Shown: positions 25,935 to 34,635, counted from the stretch's first letter. The stretch is 38,368 nt of DNA from Hyphomicrobiales bacterium (GCA_021286855.1 JAJTBO010000028.1:1-38368); one strand, 5' to 3'. Notes: generated by a model not told the origin, from the letters alone. Numbers and translations are program-made.

Positions 25935-26051
25935 CGGCAGGGGCGAGGAGGTTTGAAAAGCGGGCCTCGCCCCTGTAACCCTCGAGGTCGAGACATCAGG
26001 CCGATTCGCTTCCTCCGAGCGAAGGCCGCGCCCCGCCAGGAGCCTTCCGCC

Positions 26052-26720
26052 ATGGACGCCACGTCGGACATCCACGCTCTCGATCTCGCCGCGCTGATCG
26101 CCAGCCGCGTCTGCCACGACATCATCTCGCCGGTCGGAGCGATCAACAACGGCCTCGAGGTTCTCGCCGAGGAAAACCAGTCCGAGGACATGCGCGACTT
26201 CGCCATGGACCTGATCCGCAAGAGCGCGCGGCAGGCCTCGGCCAAGCTGCAGTTCGCGCGGCTGGCCTTCGGCGCGGCCGGGTCCGCCGGCGCCTCGATC
26301 GACCTCGGCGACGCCGAAGGGGTCGCCAAGGGCTTCATGGCCGGCGAGAAGGCCGATCTGACCTGGACGGCGACGCGGGTGCTGATGCCGAAGAATCTGG
26401 TCAAGCTGCTGCTCAACCTGATCCTGATCGCCGGCCATGCGATCCCGCGCGGCGGCGTGATCGAGGTGGTGGTGACCGGCGAGGCCGAGAAGCCGACCTT
26501 CACGCTCACCTGCAAGGGCTCGAACGCGCGCATTCCGGCCGGCGCCGAGGACGCCTTCGCGGGTCTGCTCGGCGACCGCCTGCCCGACGCCCATTCGATC
26601 CAGCCGATCTACGCCGGACTTCTGGCGCAGGCGGCGGCGATGGACGTGAAGATCGAGAAGAGCGACGACACGGTGGTCTTCACCGCCGAGCCGAAAGCCG
26701 AGACGGCGGCGCAGTCCTGA
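26052..26720 (+). CDS. chpT: Histidine phosphotransferase ChpT
   Basis: 222 residues. The start at 26052 follows AGGAG. The phospho-acceptor is H22 in ASRVCHDIISPVGAINNGLEVL, the DHp-like helix typical of ChpT. The rest is a degenerate histidine-kinase ATPase-like fold (PKNLVKLLLNLILIAGHAIPRGG) lacking ATP-binding boxes. In Caulobacter and Brucella ChpT is a dimer that carries phosphate from the hybrid kinase CckA to CtrA and CpdR. ctrA is 6.8 kb away in this window, and a probable upstream kinase is at 4363. The gene is separated from cheA by a terminator, so the two are not in one operon. Confidence 0.9.
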   Translation: MDATSDIHALDLAALIASRVCHDIISPVGAINNGLEVLAEENQSEDMRDFAMDLIRKSARQASAKLQFARLAFGAAGSAGASIDLGDAEGVAKGFMAGEKADLTWTATRVLMPKNLVKLLLNLILIAGHAIPRGGVIEVVVTGEAEKPTFTLTCKGSNARIPAGAEDAFAGLLGDRLPDAHSIQPIYAGLLAQAAAMDVKIEKSDDTVVFTAEPKAETAAQS

Positions 26721-27097
26721 TCCTCGCTCGGTCGACAGGCGAAATCGGAACCGCTCCTTCGGGGGCGGTTCTTTCTTTACGTAAGGTCGAAAGAGCTCGA
26801 TTCTCGCGCGCCTCGTCGTCCTTCGACGTGCAGTTCCGGTCGTAATATTTTTGCGATGCCTCACAATCGAAGGTCGAGGCCGGACTGAACTGTCGGCGAA
26901 CGATTTTCACGTCGCGACGGGTGAAATGTCCGGCGACGAATTCGCCGCCGCTCCGTCTCACTTCTTTCCGACCGAACATGCGGGGATCCGAACTTTCTCG
27001 GAAATCCTCTCTTAACGCTTTGTCTCGATACTCATCCATGAACCGGGGGGACCCCCCTCTCGACGATCCCGTCGAAGGCTGCATCAAGGTAGGGGCC
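26721..27097. other. Intergenic region between chpT and the che operon
   Basis: A 377-base gap with a clear terminator for chpT (26749-26778), then a moderately AT-rich segment carrying the promoter of the chemotaxis operon. A TTTACGTAAG palindrome-like element lies at about 26776 and a single TTAAC half-site at about 27013. No full CtrA box and no convincing gene are seen. An in-frame upstream ATG at 27038 could extend CheA by 20 residues. Confidence 0.5.
26749..26778 (+). terminator. Intrinsic terminator after chpT
   Basis: AACCGCTCC pairs with GGGGCGGTT (one G-T pair) around a TTCG tetraloop, followed by the T-rich CTTTCTTT. It lies 29 bases after the chpT stop and is a textbook intrinsic terminator. 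Confidence 0.85.
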
Positions 27098-29821
27098 ATG
27101 GACGATCTGCTTCGCGAATTCCTCACCGAGACCAACGAGAGCCTCGACGTCGTCGACGTGGAGTTGGTGAAGTTCGAGCAGGATCCGAACAACGAAAAGA
27201 TCCTCGGCAACATCTTCCGGCTGGTGCACACCATCAAGGGCACCTGCGGATTCCTCGGCCTGCCGCGGCTCGAGGCGATCGCCCATGCCGCGGAGACCCT
27301 GATGGGCAAGTTCCGCGACGGCGTGCCGGTGACCGGCGAGGCGGTGACGCTGGTGCTCCGGTCGATCGACCGGATCAAGCAGCTGGTCGCCGATCTCGAA
27401 GCGACCGAGCAGGAACCGTCGGGCGACGACCGTGATCTGATCGGCGAGTTGGAGCGCATGTCGGAGGCCGGCAAGCCGACGCCGGTGGTCGAAGCGCCGA
27501 AGCACACCGAAGGGGGGCTGGTCTATCAGGTCCTCGAGCGCCAGTTGCGTCCCGGCGAAGTGTCGCTCGACGAACTCGAGCGCGCCTTCCGCGAGGCCGT
27601 CGCCGACGAGCCGGTCGCCGCAGAGCCGGCGCCCGTCGAGGTCGCGAAGGCGCCCGAGCCCGCTCCGGCGGCGGCGCCGAAGCGCGCCAAGGCCGAGGCG
27701 AAGCCCGAGGGCAAGGCCGAAGGCAAGGAAGAGACCGAAAACAAGGCCGGCGGCGTCGCCGCGCAGTCGATCCGCGTGGCGGTCGACACGCTCGAGCATC
27801 TGATGACGATGGTCTCCGAGCTGGTGCTGACCCGCAACCAGCTGCTCGAGATCGTCCGCCGTCACGAAGACAGCGAATTCAAGGTGCCGTTGCAGCGCCT
27901 GTCGAACGTCACCGCCGAGCTGCAGGAAGGCGTCATGAAGACGCGCATGCAGCCGATCGGCAACGCTTGGCAGAAGCTGCCGCGCATCGTGCGCGATCTG
28001 TCGAACGAACTCTCCAAGCAGATCGAGTTGGAGATGATCGGTCAGGAGACCGAGCTCGATCGGCAGGTGCTCGAGCTGATCAAGGATCCGCTCACCCACA
28101 TGGTGCGCAACTCGGCCGACCACGGCCTCGAGACGCCGGACCAGCGCAAGGCGTCCGGCAAGGCAGAGAAGGGCACGATCCGCCTCTCGGCCTATCACGA
28201 GGGCGGCCACATCATCATCGAGATCGCCGACGACGGTCGCGGCCTCGACATCGACAAGATCAAGCAGAAGATCGTCGACAACGGCCTCGCCTCCGAGTTC
28301 GAACTCGAGAAGATGTCGGAAGCGCAGATCTACAAGTACGTCTTCGCGCCGGGCTTCTCGACTGCGGCCAAGGTCACCAACGTCTCGGGCCGCGGCGTCG
28401 GCATGGACGTGGTCAAGACCAACATCGACGCGATCGGCGGCACGGTCGATCTGAAGTCGGTTCCCGGCAAGGGGACCACCTTCACCATCAAGATCCCGCT
28501 GACGCTCGCCATCGTCTCGACGCTGATCGTCGAGAGCGCCGGCGACCGCTTCGCGATCCCGCAGCTGTCGGTGGTCGAACTGGTCCGCGCCCAGCAGAAC
28601 TCCGAGCATCGCATCGAACGGATCCGCGACACGCCGGTGCTGCGGCTGCGCAACAAGCTGCTGCCGCTCGTCCACCTCTCCAAGCTCCTCGACATCGTCA
28701 CCCTCGGCGGCGAAGCCAAGGAGCCGGTCTCGGAGGAAGACGGCTTCATCGTGGTGATGCAGGTCGGTCAGCAGACCTTCGGCGTGGTGGTCGACGCGGT
28801 GTTCCACACCGAAGAAATCGTCGTCAAGCCGATGTCGACGATGCTGCGCCACATCACCATGTTCTCGGGCAACACCATTCTCGGCGACGGCTCGGTGATC
28901 ATGATCGTCGATCCGAACGGCATCGCCCAGGCGATCGGCCCGACCCAGGCGGCGGGCGAGACCGAGGCGAACGATCACGAGGAGGAACGCGCCCGCGAGG
29001 AGGCGCAGCGGGTGTCGCTGCTCCTGTTCCGCGCCGGTTCCGAACATCCCAAGGCGGTGCCGCTGTCGCTTGTCACTCGTCTCGAGGAGTTCTCGGTCGA
29101 CAAGGTCGAACGCTCCAACGGCCGCGACCTCGTCCAGTACCGCGGCGCGCTGATGCCGCTCGTCTATTTCGACGAATACGCCCAGCGCAAGACCGAGGGC
29201 GGTCTGCCGATGCTGGTGTTCTCCGACGCCGGACGCTCGATGGGCCTCGTCGTCGACGAGATCATCGACATCGTCGAGGATCGGATGGACATCGAAGTCG
29301 GCTCGGAGCGTCCGGGCGTGCTCGGCTCGGCGGTGATCAAGGGCAAGGCGACCGAAGTCGTCGACATCGGCCACTTCCTGCCGCAGGCCTTCGAGGACTG
29401 GTTCCGTCGCAAGGAGATCGCGGCGGAGGCGCTGACGCGCTCGCTGCTGTTCGTCGACGACGCGCCGTTCTTCCGCAATCTGCTCGGCCCGGTGCTGAAA
29501 GCCGCCGGCTACCGCGTCACCGTCTGCGCTTCGGCGGTGGACGCTCTCGCGATGCTCGAGGACGGTCAGCGGTTCGACGTCGTCGTCTCCGACATCGAGA
29601 TGCCCGAGATGAACGGCTTCGAGTTCGCCGAAGCGGTCCGGCGGCATCCCAAGCTCCGCCAGCTGCCGATCCTGGCGCTGTCGTCGATGTGCACGCCGGC
29701 GTCGATCGAACGCGGCCGTCAGGCGGGCTTCGACGACTACATCGCCAAGTTCGACCGGCCGGGTCTGATCGCGGCTCTGAAGGAAGTCATGAACCACCAC
29801 GAGATGGGAATGGCGGCATGA
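27098..29821 (+). CDS. cheA: Chemotaxis histidine kinase CheA with two CheW-like domains and a C-terminal receiver
   Basis: 907 residues. The Hpt domain is at about 1-110 with phospho-acceptor H44 (LVHTIKGTCGFLG). An Ala/Glu/Lys-rich linker runs from about 130 to 220, and the dimerisation helices from about 225 to 311. The ATPase domain at about 315-470 has N-box H334 (HMVRNSADHG) and glycine boxes. A first CheW-like domain is at about 471-614, a second at about 637-766, and a receiver domain at about 781-906 with phospho-acceptor D832 (VVVSDIEMPEMNG). Standard CheA has one CheW domain and no receiver, so this is a hybrid form. It receives signals from chemoreceptors and phosphorylates CheY and CheB. 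The start at 27098 begins the canonical MDDLLREF. It overlaps cheW by ATGA. Confidence 0.95.
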   Translation: MDDLLREFLTETNESLDVVDVELVKFEQDPNNEKILGNIFRLVHTIKGTCGFLGLPRLEAIAHAAETLMGKFRDGVPVTGEAVTLVLRSIDRIKQLVADLEATEQEPSGDDRDLIGELERMSEAGKPTPVVEAPKHTEGGLVYQVLERQLRPGEVSLDELERAFREAVADEPVAAEPAPVEVAKAPEPAPAAAPKRAKAEAKPEGKAEGKEETENKAGGVAAQSIRVAVDTLEHLMTMVSELVLTRNQLLEIVRRHEDSEFKVPLQRLSNVTAELQEGVMKTRMQPIGNAWQKLPRIVRDLSNELSKQIELEMIGQETELDRQVLELIKDPLTHMVRNSADHGLETPDQRKASGKAEKGTIRLSAYHEGGHIIIEIADDGRGLDIDKIKQKIVDNGLASEFELEKMSEAQIYKYVFAPGFSTAAKVTNVSGRGVGMDVVKTNIDAIGGTVDLKSVPGKGTTFTIKIPLTLAIVSTLIVESAGDRFAIPQLSVVELVRAQQNSEHRIERIRDTPVLRLRNKLLPLVHLSKLLDIVTLGGEAKEPVSEEDGFIVVMQVGQQTFGVVVDAVFHTEEIVVKPMSTMLRHITMFSGNTILGDGSVIMIVDPNGIAQAIGPTQAAGETEANDHEEERAREEAQRVSLLLFRAGSEHPKAVPLSLVTRLEEFSVDKVERSNGRDLVQYRGALMPLVYFDEYAQRKTEGGLPMLVFSDAGRSMGLVVDEIIDIVEDRMDIEVGSERPGVLGSAVIKGKATEVVDIGHFLPQAFEDWFRRKEIAAEALTRSLLFVDDAPFFRNLLGPVLKAAGYRVTVCASAVDALAMLEDGQRFDVVVSDIEMPEMNGFEFAEAVRRHPKLRQLPILALSSMCTPASIERGRQAGFDDYIAKFDRPGLIAALKEVMNHHEMGMAA

Positions 29822-30285
29822 GCGACGACGTCAACACGCTCAACGAGAGCATCCAATTCGTCACCGTGGTGATCGGCGGGCAGCTGTTCGGGCTGCCGAT
29901 CGAACGGGTCCACGACGTGTTCATGCCGGAATCGATCACCCGCGTGCCGCTGTCGCGGCCGGAGATCGCCGGCGTGCTCAACCTGCGCGGTCGGATCGTC
30001 ACGGCGATCGACATGCGCCGGCGGCTGCACCTGCCGGCGCGGACCGACGGCGGTCAGGCGATGGCGGTCGGCATCGAACACAAGGGCGAGAGCTACGGCC
30101 TCCTGATCGACAACGTCGGCGAAGTGCTCGACCTGCCGTCGTCCGGCCGCGAGCCGAACCCGGTCAATCTGGATTCGCGCTGGGCCTCCATTTCGGGCGG
30201 CGTGCATCGCCTCAACGGTCAATTGATGGTGGTCCTCGACGTCGATCGCGTGCTCGGCGGCATGAGCGAAGCGATCGCCGCGTGA
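29818..30285 (+). CDS. cheW: Chemotaxis adaptor protein CheW
   Basis: 155 residues, one CheW domain: FVTVVIGGQLFGLPIERVHDV at the start, RPEIAGVLNLRGRIVTAIDMRRRL in the middle and VGEVLDLPSS near the end. CheW couples chemoreceptor tips to CheA. Its ATG overlaps the cheA stop, so translation is coupled. The next gene, cheY, starts 23 bases downstream. Confidence 0.95.
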   Translation: MSDDVNTLNESIQFVTVVIGGQLFGLPIERVHDVFMPESITRVPLSRPEIAGVLNLRGRIVTAIDMRRRLHLPARTDGGQAMAVGIEHKGESYGLLIDNVGEVLDLPSSGREPNPVNLDSRWASISGGVHRLNGQLMVVLDVDRVLGGMSEAIAA

Positions 30286-30308
30286 CGGTTCGCATGGAGT
30301 GCATTTCG

Positions 30309-30674
<366 letters not shown>

Positions 30675-30686
30675 CGGGAGGCCGCA

Positions 30687-31877
30687 ATGGCGTTCACTGC
30701 AGGGGCCGCGACGATGCGGCCGCAGACCACCACGACGGACCCGGTTCGTGTGATGGTCGTCGACGACTCCGTCGTGGTGCGCGGCCTGATCGGCCGTTGG
30801 ATCGACGAGGACCCGGCGCTCGCCGTGGTGGCGAGCCATCGCAACGGCAAGCTCGCCGTCGACGACGTCGCCCGGTCCAATCCGGACGTCGTCGTGCTCG
30901 ACGTCGAGATGCCGGAGATGGACGGCATCACCGCCCTGCCGCTCCTGCTCAAGGCCAAGCCCGGTCTGGTCGTGGTGATGGCCTCGACGCTGACCCGGCG
31001 CAACGCCGAGATTTCGCTGAAGTGCCTGTCGCTCGGCGCGGCCGATTATGTGCCGAAGCCGGAATCGAACAGCGGCGTCACCACTTCGACCGACTTCCGC
31101 AACGAAGTGGTGCAGAAGGTCAAGGCGCTCGGGCAGCGCGCGATGGCGCGGGCCGGGCGACACGTGCGTCCCAGCGAACCGATGGTCCGTCCCTCGGCGT
31201 CGCCGATCCCCTCTGCGACCGCGGCCCGTCCCACGGCGGCTCCGGCTTCGGCCGGCCGGCAGGCAGGCGGGGCGATGCGTCCCTACTCGTCGCTGACGCC
31301 GAAGGTGCTGTTGATCGGGTCCTCGACCGGCGGACCGCAGGCGCTGACCAAGCTCTTCGCCGACATCGGCTCGTCGATCGTCAATCTGCCGGTGCTGATC
31401 ACCCAGCACATGCCGGCGACCTTCACCGCGATCCTGGCCGAGCACCTGACCAAGGCGTCGGGCCGACGCGCGGCGGAAGGCGTGCACGGCGAGCCGCTGA
31501 TGCCGGGGCGCATCTACGTCGCGCCGGGCGGCAAGCACATGGTGATCGGCAAACAGGGCATGGACACCTGCGTGCTCCTCAACGATCAACCGCCGGTCAA
31601 CTTCTGCAAGCCGGCGGTCGATCCTCTCTTCGACAGCGCGGTGCCGATCTACGGCGCGTCGATCCTGGCCTGCGTGCTGACCGGCATGGGCCATGACGGG
31701 GCGGCCGGCGCCAAGCGGATCGCCGACGCCGGCGGTTCGGTGATCGCGCAGGACGAAGAGACGAGCGTGGTCTGGGGCATGCCCGGCGCGGTGGCGCAGG
31801 CCGGCGCGGCGGCGGAGATCCTGCCGCTCGACCAGATCGGGCCGAAGATCACGCGTATCGTGGGGGGACGTCGATGA
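30687..31877 (+). CDS. cheB: Chemotaxis protein-glutamate methylesterase CheB
   Basis: 396 residues. The N-terminal receiver has phospho-acceptor D72 (VLDVEMPEMDG). An Ala/Pro/Arg-rich linker (about 155-200) leads to the methylesterase domain with catalytic S213 (IGSSTGGPQ), H241 (ITQHMPATF) and D337 (LTGMGHDGA). It removes methyl groups from receptor glutamates and deamidates glutamines, giving adaptation opposite to CheR. It starts 12 bases after cheY and overlaps cheR by ATGA. Confidence 0.95.
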   Translation: MAFTAGAATMRPQTTTTDPVRVMVVDDSVVVRGLIGRWIDEDPALAVVASHRNGKLAVDDVARSNPDVVVLDVEMPEMDGITALPLLLKAKPGLVVVMASTLTRRNAEISLKCLSLGAADYVPKPESNSGVTTSTDFRNEVVQKVKALGQRAMARAGRHVRPSEPMVRPSASPIPSATAARPTAAPASAGRQAGGAMRPYSSLTPKVLLIGSSTGGPQALTKLFADIGSSIVNLPVLITQHMPATFTAILAEHLTKASGRRAAEGVHGEPLMPGRIYVAPGGKHMVIGKQGMDTCVLLNDQPPVNFCKPAVDPLFDSAVPIYGASILACVLTGMGHDGAAGAKRIADAGGSVIAQDEETSVVWGMPGAVAQAGAAAEILPLDQIGPKITRIVGGRR

Positions 31878-32791
31878 CGCCGCAGGAGTTCGACTGGCTG
31901 AGAGCGTTCCTCAAGCAGCAGTCCGGCCTCGTCCTGACCGCCGAAAAGCAGTACCTCATCGAAAGCCGTCTGCTGCCGGTCGCGCGGAAGGCGGGGCTGG
32001 CGTCGCTTTCGGCGCTGATCGCCAAGATGAAGGAGACGGGGCAAGCGAGCCTGGCGGCGACCGTCGTCGAGGCGATGACCACCAACGAGTCCTTCTTCTT
32101 CCGCGACAAGACGCCGTTCGAGCACTTCACTCAGGCGATGTTGCCGAAGATGTTGGAGGCGAGGGCGCGGGAAAAGCGGATCCGCATCTGGTGCGCCGCC
32201 GCCTCGACCGGTCAGGAGCCCTATTCGCTGGCGATGTGCCTGAGAGAGGCGGAGGCCAAGCTCGCGGGCTGGCGGGTCGAGATCGTCGGCACGGATCTCT
32301 CCTCCGACGTCCTGGAGAAGGCCAAGGCCGGCGTCTACACCCAGTTCGAGGTGCAGCGCGGCCTGCCGATCAACCAGCTGCTCAAGTACTTCACCCAGAC
32401 CGGCGACACGTGGCAGATCAGCTCGAGCCTGCGGTCGATGGTGCAGTATCGCAAGCTCAATCTGCTCGAGAACTTCTCCTCGCTCGGGCAGTTCGACATC
32501 ATCTTCTGCCGCAACGTGCTGATCTATTTCGACAACGTCACCAAGGTCGACATCTTGGAGCGAATGGCGAAGATGATGCCGGCGGACGGCTTCCTGGTGC
32601 TCGGCGCGGCGGAGACGGTGGTCGGACTGACCGACGTGTTCCGTCCGATGACCGATCGGCGCGGCCTCTATCAGGTCGCGGGCGGGGCCCAACCGGCGGC
32701 GCGGCCGCGCTTCGCCGCGGTCGGCGGGGGCGCTGCCCCCGGCCCGACGCCGCCTGCCGGAGCGTCGCGGTTCGGCGGGATCGGTCGCTGA
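31874..32791 (+). CDS. cheR: Chemotaxis protein methyltransferase CheR
   Basis: 305 residues. The N-terminal helical domain (about 1-80) is followed by the SAM-binding fold. Family motifs: TTNESFFFRDKTPFEHF, RIWCAAASTGQEPYSLAM, VGTDLSSDVLEKAKAGVYTQ and FDIIFCRNVLIYFD. It transfers methyl groups from S-adenosylmethionine to receptor glutamates. The C-terminal tail (from about 275) is Ala/Pro/Gly-rich. It is the last gene of the che operon and is followed by a GAAA-loop hairpin. CheD is absent from this cluster. Confidence 0.95.
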   Translation: MTPQEFDWLRAFLKQQSGLVLTAEKQYLIESRLLPVARKAGLASLSALIAKMKETGQASLAATVVEAMTTNESFFFRDKTPFEHFTQAMLPKMLEARAREKRIRIWCAAASTGQEPYSLAMCLREAEAKLAGWRVEIVGTDLSSDVLEKAKAGVYTQFEVQRGLPINQLLKYFTQTGDTWQISSSLRSMVQYRKLNLLENFSSLGQFDIIFCRNVLIYFDNVTKVDILERMAKMMPADGFLVLGAAETVVGLTDVFRPMTDRRGLYQVAGGAQPAARPRFAAVGGGAAPGPTPPAGASRFGGIGR

Positions 32792-32820
32792 CGTCTTTTC
32801 GAGAAAATTTCGGGAAATGT

Positions 32821-32850
32821 GGAAGGCGCGTCGGAAACGACGCGTCTTCC
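32821..32850 (+). terminator. Terminator hairpin after cheR
   Basis: A 13-bp stem (32821-32833 with 32838-32850, one G-T pair) capped by a GAAA tetraloop, 29 bases after the cheR stop. It is followed by GGTCGTTCT rather than a pure T run. It probably ends the che operon transcript. Confidence 0.65.
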
Positions 32851-32886
32851 GGTCGTTCTAGGCGGCACCTCACCCAGAGGCATCAC

Positions 32887-32913
32887 TTTGAAAAGGCCTT
32901 GAAATTTTTCAAA
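32887..32913. repeat. AT-rich inverted repeat TTTGAAAA/TTTTCAAA
   Basis: Perfect 8-bp arms at 32887-32894 and 32906-32913, overlapping a second dyad TTGAAA-TT-TTTCAA (32899-32912). It lies between the che terminator and the promoter of the small secreted protein gene, so it may be an operator for that gene. Confidence 0.35.
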
Positions 32914-32987
32914 CTCGGTATTGAGGCACCGTAATATTTCGGCGTCTATGTATACAATATCTTCTACTTTCGTTCTCTGAAGTATCG

Positions 32988-33016
32988 TTGACCCTCGAAG
33001 GGCGAGAGCGTAACGT
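32988..33016 (+). promoter_or_regulatory. Candidate sigma-70 promoter for small secreted protein
   Basis: TTGACC (-35) and TAACGT (-10) are separated by 17 bases, ending 49 bases before the ATG at 33066. Quality is fair; it is the best match in this intergenic region. Confidence 0.4.
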
Positions 33017-33065
33017 CTTGCCGCGGCGAATACAGAGGCTGGAGTACAGAGCTCTGGAGGGTAAC

Positions 33066-33359
33066 ATGCGGTACGTTCTCGGGACTGCGGCGATCGTCGC
33101 CGGTGTCTGCATGTCTTCGGCTGCTTTCGCCGAAACCTATGTGGTCAAAGAGGTTCGTTCTCCGATCCTCGCCTGCTACCAGCAGGTGTATGTGCCGGCC
33201 ACGGTGAAGTACAACACGCGTGGCAAGCTGGTGAAGTCTCAGTCGGTCGGCTGGGTGGTCACCGGCGATCGGTGGGAAAAGGTTCGCAGCCCGGCGGTCT
33301 ACTTCGAAACCGCGAAGACCGTCGAACCGGATCACTACAAGCTGGTGCCCTGCAAGTGA
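33066..33359 (+). CDS. Small secreted protein of unknown function
   Basis: 97 residues. The start at 33066 follows GGAGGG. A signal peptide is clear (residues 1-22, MRYVLGTAAIVAG then SSAAFA, cleavage before ETYV). The mature part of 75 residues is rich in Val, Tyr and Lys with a beta-like pattern (TYVVKEVRSPILACYQQVYV, then VKYNTRGKLVKSQ). It has two cysteines, C37 and C96, that could form one disulfide, with C96 next to the C-terminus. It is not from a family I recognise. It is monocistronic between the che terminator and a bidirectional terminator. A periplasmic or extracellular role related to the flagellar/chemotaxis region is only a guess from position. Confidence 0.8.
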   Translation: MRYVLGTAAIVAGVCMSSAAFAETYVVKEVRSPILACYQQVYVPATVKYNTRGKLVKSQSVGWVVTGDRWEKVRSPAVYFETAKTVEPDHYKLVPCK

Positions 33360-33445
33360 GGGCCTTCGGCTCCGTCGCTCGCTCGACGGGGCTCTCCTTC
33401 GACCCGCCGCGCCTTCGGGTGAGGCGGGTCGGCGGTCGCAGAGAA

Positions 33446-33477
33446 ACGAAAACCCCGCCTTTCGGCGGGGTTTTCGT
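33446..33477. terminator. Bidirectional terminator between small secreted protein gene and ctrA
   Basis: A perfect 14-bp stem (33446-33459 with 33464-33477) with loop TTTC. AAAA in one arm and TTTT in the other give T tracts in both directions, as expected between convergent genes. Confidence 0.9.
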
Positions 33478-33542
33478 CGTTTCGGAGCGAGGCCGCGGGA
33501 CCGGAGGCGATCGGTCGGCGTTCTCTCGGACGCGAACCGGGG

Positions 33543-34247
33543 TCAGGCGATGTCCTGATAGACGTCGTTCTCGTCGGGCTCGCGCAGCACGTAGCCGCGA
33601 CCCCAGACGGTCTCGATGTAGTTCTTGCCGCCGGTCGCCGAAGCGAGCTTCTTGCGCAGCTTGCAGATGAACACGTCGATGATCTTCAGCTCCGGCTCGT
33701 CCATGCCGCCGTAGAGATGATTGAGGAACATCTCCTTGGTCAGCGTGGTGCCCTTGCGCAGCGAGAGCAGCTCGAGCATCTGGTATTCCTTGCCGGTCAG
33801 ATGGACGCGCTGGGCGTTCACTTCGACCGTCTTGGTGTCGAGGTTGACGACCAGATCGCCGGTGGTGATCACCGACTGGGCGTGACCCTTCGAGCGGCGC
33901 ACGATGGCGTGGATGCGCGCCACCAGCTCGTCCTTGTGGAACGGCTTGGTCATGTAGTCGTCGGCGCCGAAGCCGAGGCCGCGCACCTTGTCCTCGATGC
34001 CGGCGAGACCGGAGAGGATGAGGATCGGGGTCTTCACCTTGGAAACGCGCAGCGTCCGCAGCACTTCATAACCCGACATGTCGGGCAGGTTCAGATCCAG
34101 AAGAATGATGTCGTAGTCGTAGAGCTTGCCGAGGTCGATGCCCTCTTCGCCCAGGTCCGTCGTGTAGACGTTGAAGTTTTCCGACTTGAGCATCAACTCG
34201 ATGCTCTGCGCCGTCGCGCTGTCGTCTTCGATGAGCAGTACGCGCAT
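33543..34247 (-). CDS. ctrA: Cell-cycle response regulator CtrA
   Basis: 234 residues, an OmpR/PhoB-type regulator. The receiver domain (about 1-120) has phospho-acceptor D51 in [20 protein letters not shown], and the winged-helix DNA-binding domain (about 130-230) has [17 protein letters not shown] and [11 protein letters not shown]. The sequence matches alphaproteobacterial CtrA closely throughout, including [20 protein letters not shown]. The ATG at 34247 follows GAGGGGA. Unlike Caulobacter CtrA, which ends in Ala-Ala for ClpXP, this one ends DVYQDIA, with one terminal Ala after Ile, so proteolytic control may differ in detail. CtrA controls cell division, flagellar and DNA-replication genes; its own upstream region has a TTAACCAT site and clustered GANTC sites. 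Confidence 0.96.
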   Translation of the reverse strand: MRVLLIEDDSATAQSIELMLKSENFNVYTTDLGEEGIDLGKLYDYDIILLDLNLPDMSGYEVLRTLRVSKVKTPILILSGLAGIEDKVRGLGFGADDYMTKPFHKDELVARIHAIVRRSKGHAQSVITTGDLVVNLDTKTVEVNAQRVHLTGKEYQMLELLSLRKGTTLTKEMFLNHLYGGMDEPELKIIDVFICKLRKKLASATGGKNYIETVWGRGYVLREPDENDVYQDIA

Positions 34248-34349
34248 GCCAATCCCCTCTGTCGCCTCTTCCGGGTTTGGCGCGTCGACCCCCGACCGGC
34301 CCACGCGAACTCGCCTCTCGTCAACCCCGATTCGGCCCCCTGCCGATCA

Positions 34350-34357
34350 ATGGTTAA
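34350..34357 (-). promoter_or_regulatory. CtrA motif TTAACCAT upstream of ctrA
   Basis: On the minus strand the sequence reads GTTAACCAT, the second known form of CtrA site in Caulobacter. It is 103-110 bases upstream of the ctrA ATG and oriented toward it, consistent with autoregulation. Confidence 0.5.
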
Positions 34358-34576
34358 CAGAAACCGATTCGAGCGGGCAAGAGTCGAGTTTCAACTCAGC
34401 CCGAAAACTCTCCAGGACCCTGATGTGAAAGAGAAATCCCGCCAGGATCAGAGTTGAGACGCCACTTTAAGAAGCGCATTCAACCGACTCAAAGGAATCG
34501 TCTCTTCCGGGGCGACCGGAAAGCGTCGCTCGCGACCCCACATCGCTCGCTCGTTCATAATGTTTGACGAAGGACG

Positions 34577-34591
34577 TTAACAACGCGTTAC
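34577..34591. promoter_or_regulatory. CtrA box upstream of fliI (TTAA-N7-TTAC)
   Basis: TTAACAACGCGTTAC has one mismatch at the last base of the TTAA-N7-TTAA consensus. It lies 44 bases upstream of the fliI ATG, a good position for direct CtrA control of the flagellar genes. Confidence 0.55.
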
Positions 34592-34635
34592 TGACGGTCA
34601 TCCCCAGGGGATGTTTCGTAGAGAGATTCGTCACC

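Larger units (their letters stand above)
34329..34629. promoter_or_regulatory. Cluster of six GANTC (CcrM) sites upstream of ctrA
   Basis: GANTC occurs at 34329, 34366, 34381, 34486, 34495 and 34625. About one would be expected by chance in this length of GC-rich DNA. GANTC is the target of the cell-cycle methyltransferase CcrM in alphaproteobacteria, and a methylation-sensitive site controls ctrA in Caulobacter together with GcrA. Confidence 0.55.
34248..34635. other. Divergent ctrA/fliI regulatory region
   Basis: A 388-base gap between divergent genes. It contains the TTAACCAT CtrA motif toward ctrA (34350-34357), six GANTC sites (34329-34629) and a near-consensus CtrA box 44 bases before fliI (34577-34591). 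No gene is visible. Confidence 0.7.

Noticed and set aside
27012-27016. TTAAC before cheA as a CtrA box
   Set aside because: Only one half-site is present; the position seven bases further lacks TTAA.
27032-29800. 922-codon open frame opposite cheA
   Set aside because: Shadow of cheA in a GC-rich genome; no recognisable motif and no ribosome site, whereas cheA has every catalytic box.
34564-34635. Upstream start for fliI at 34564
   Set aside because: It would place the CtrA box inside the coding region and add 24 residues unlike FliI N-termini; 34636 fits the family better.
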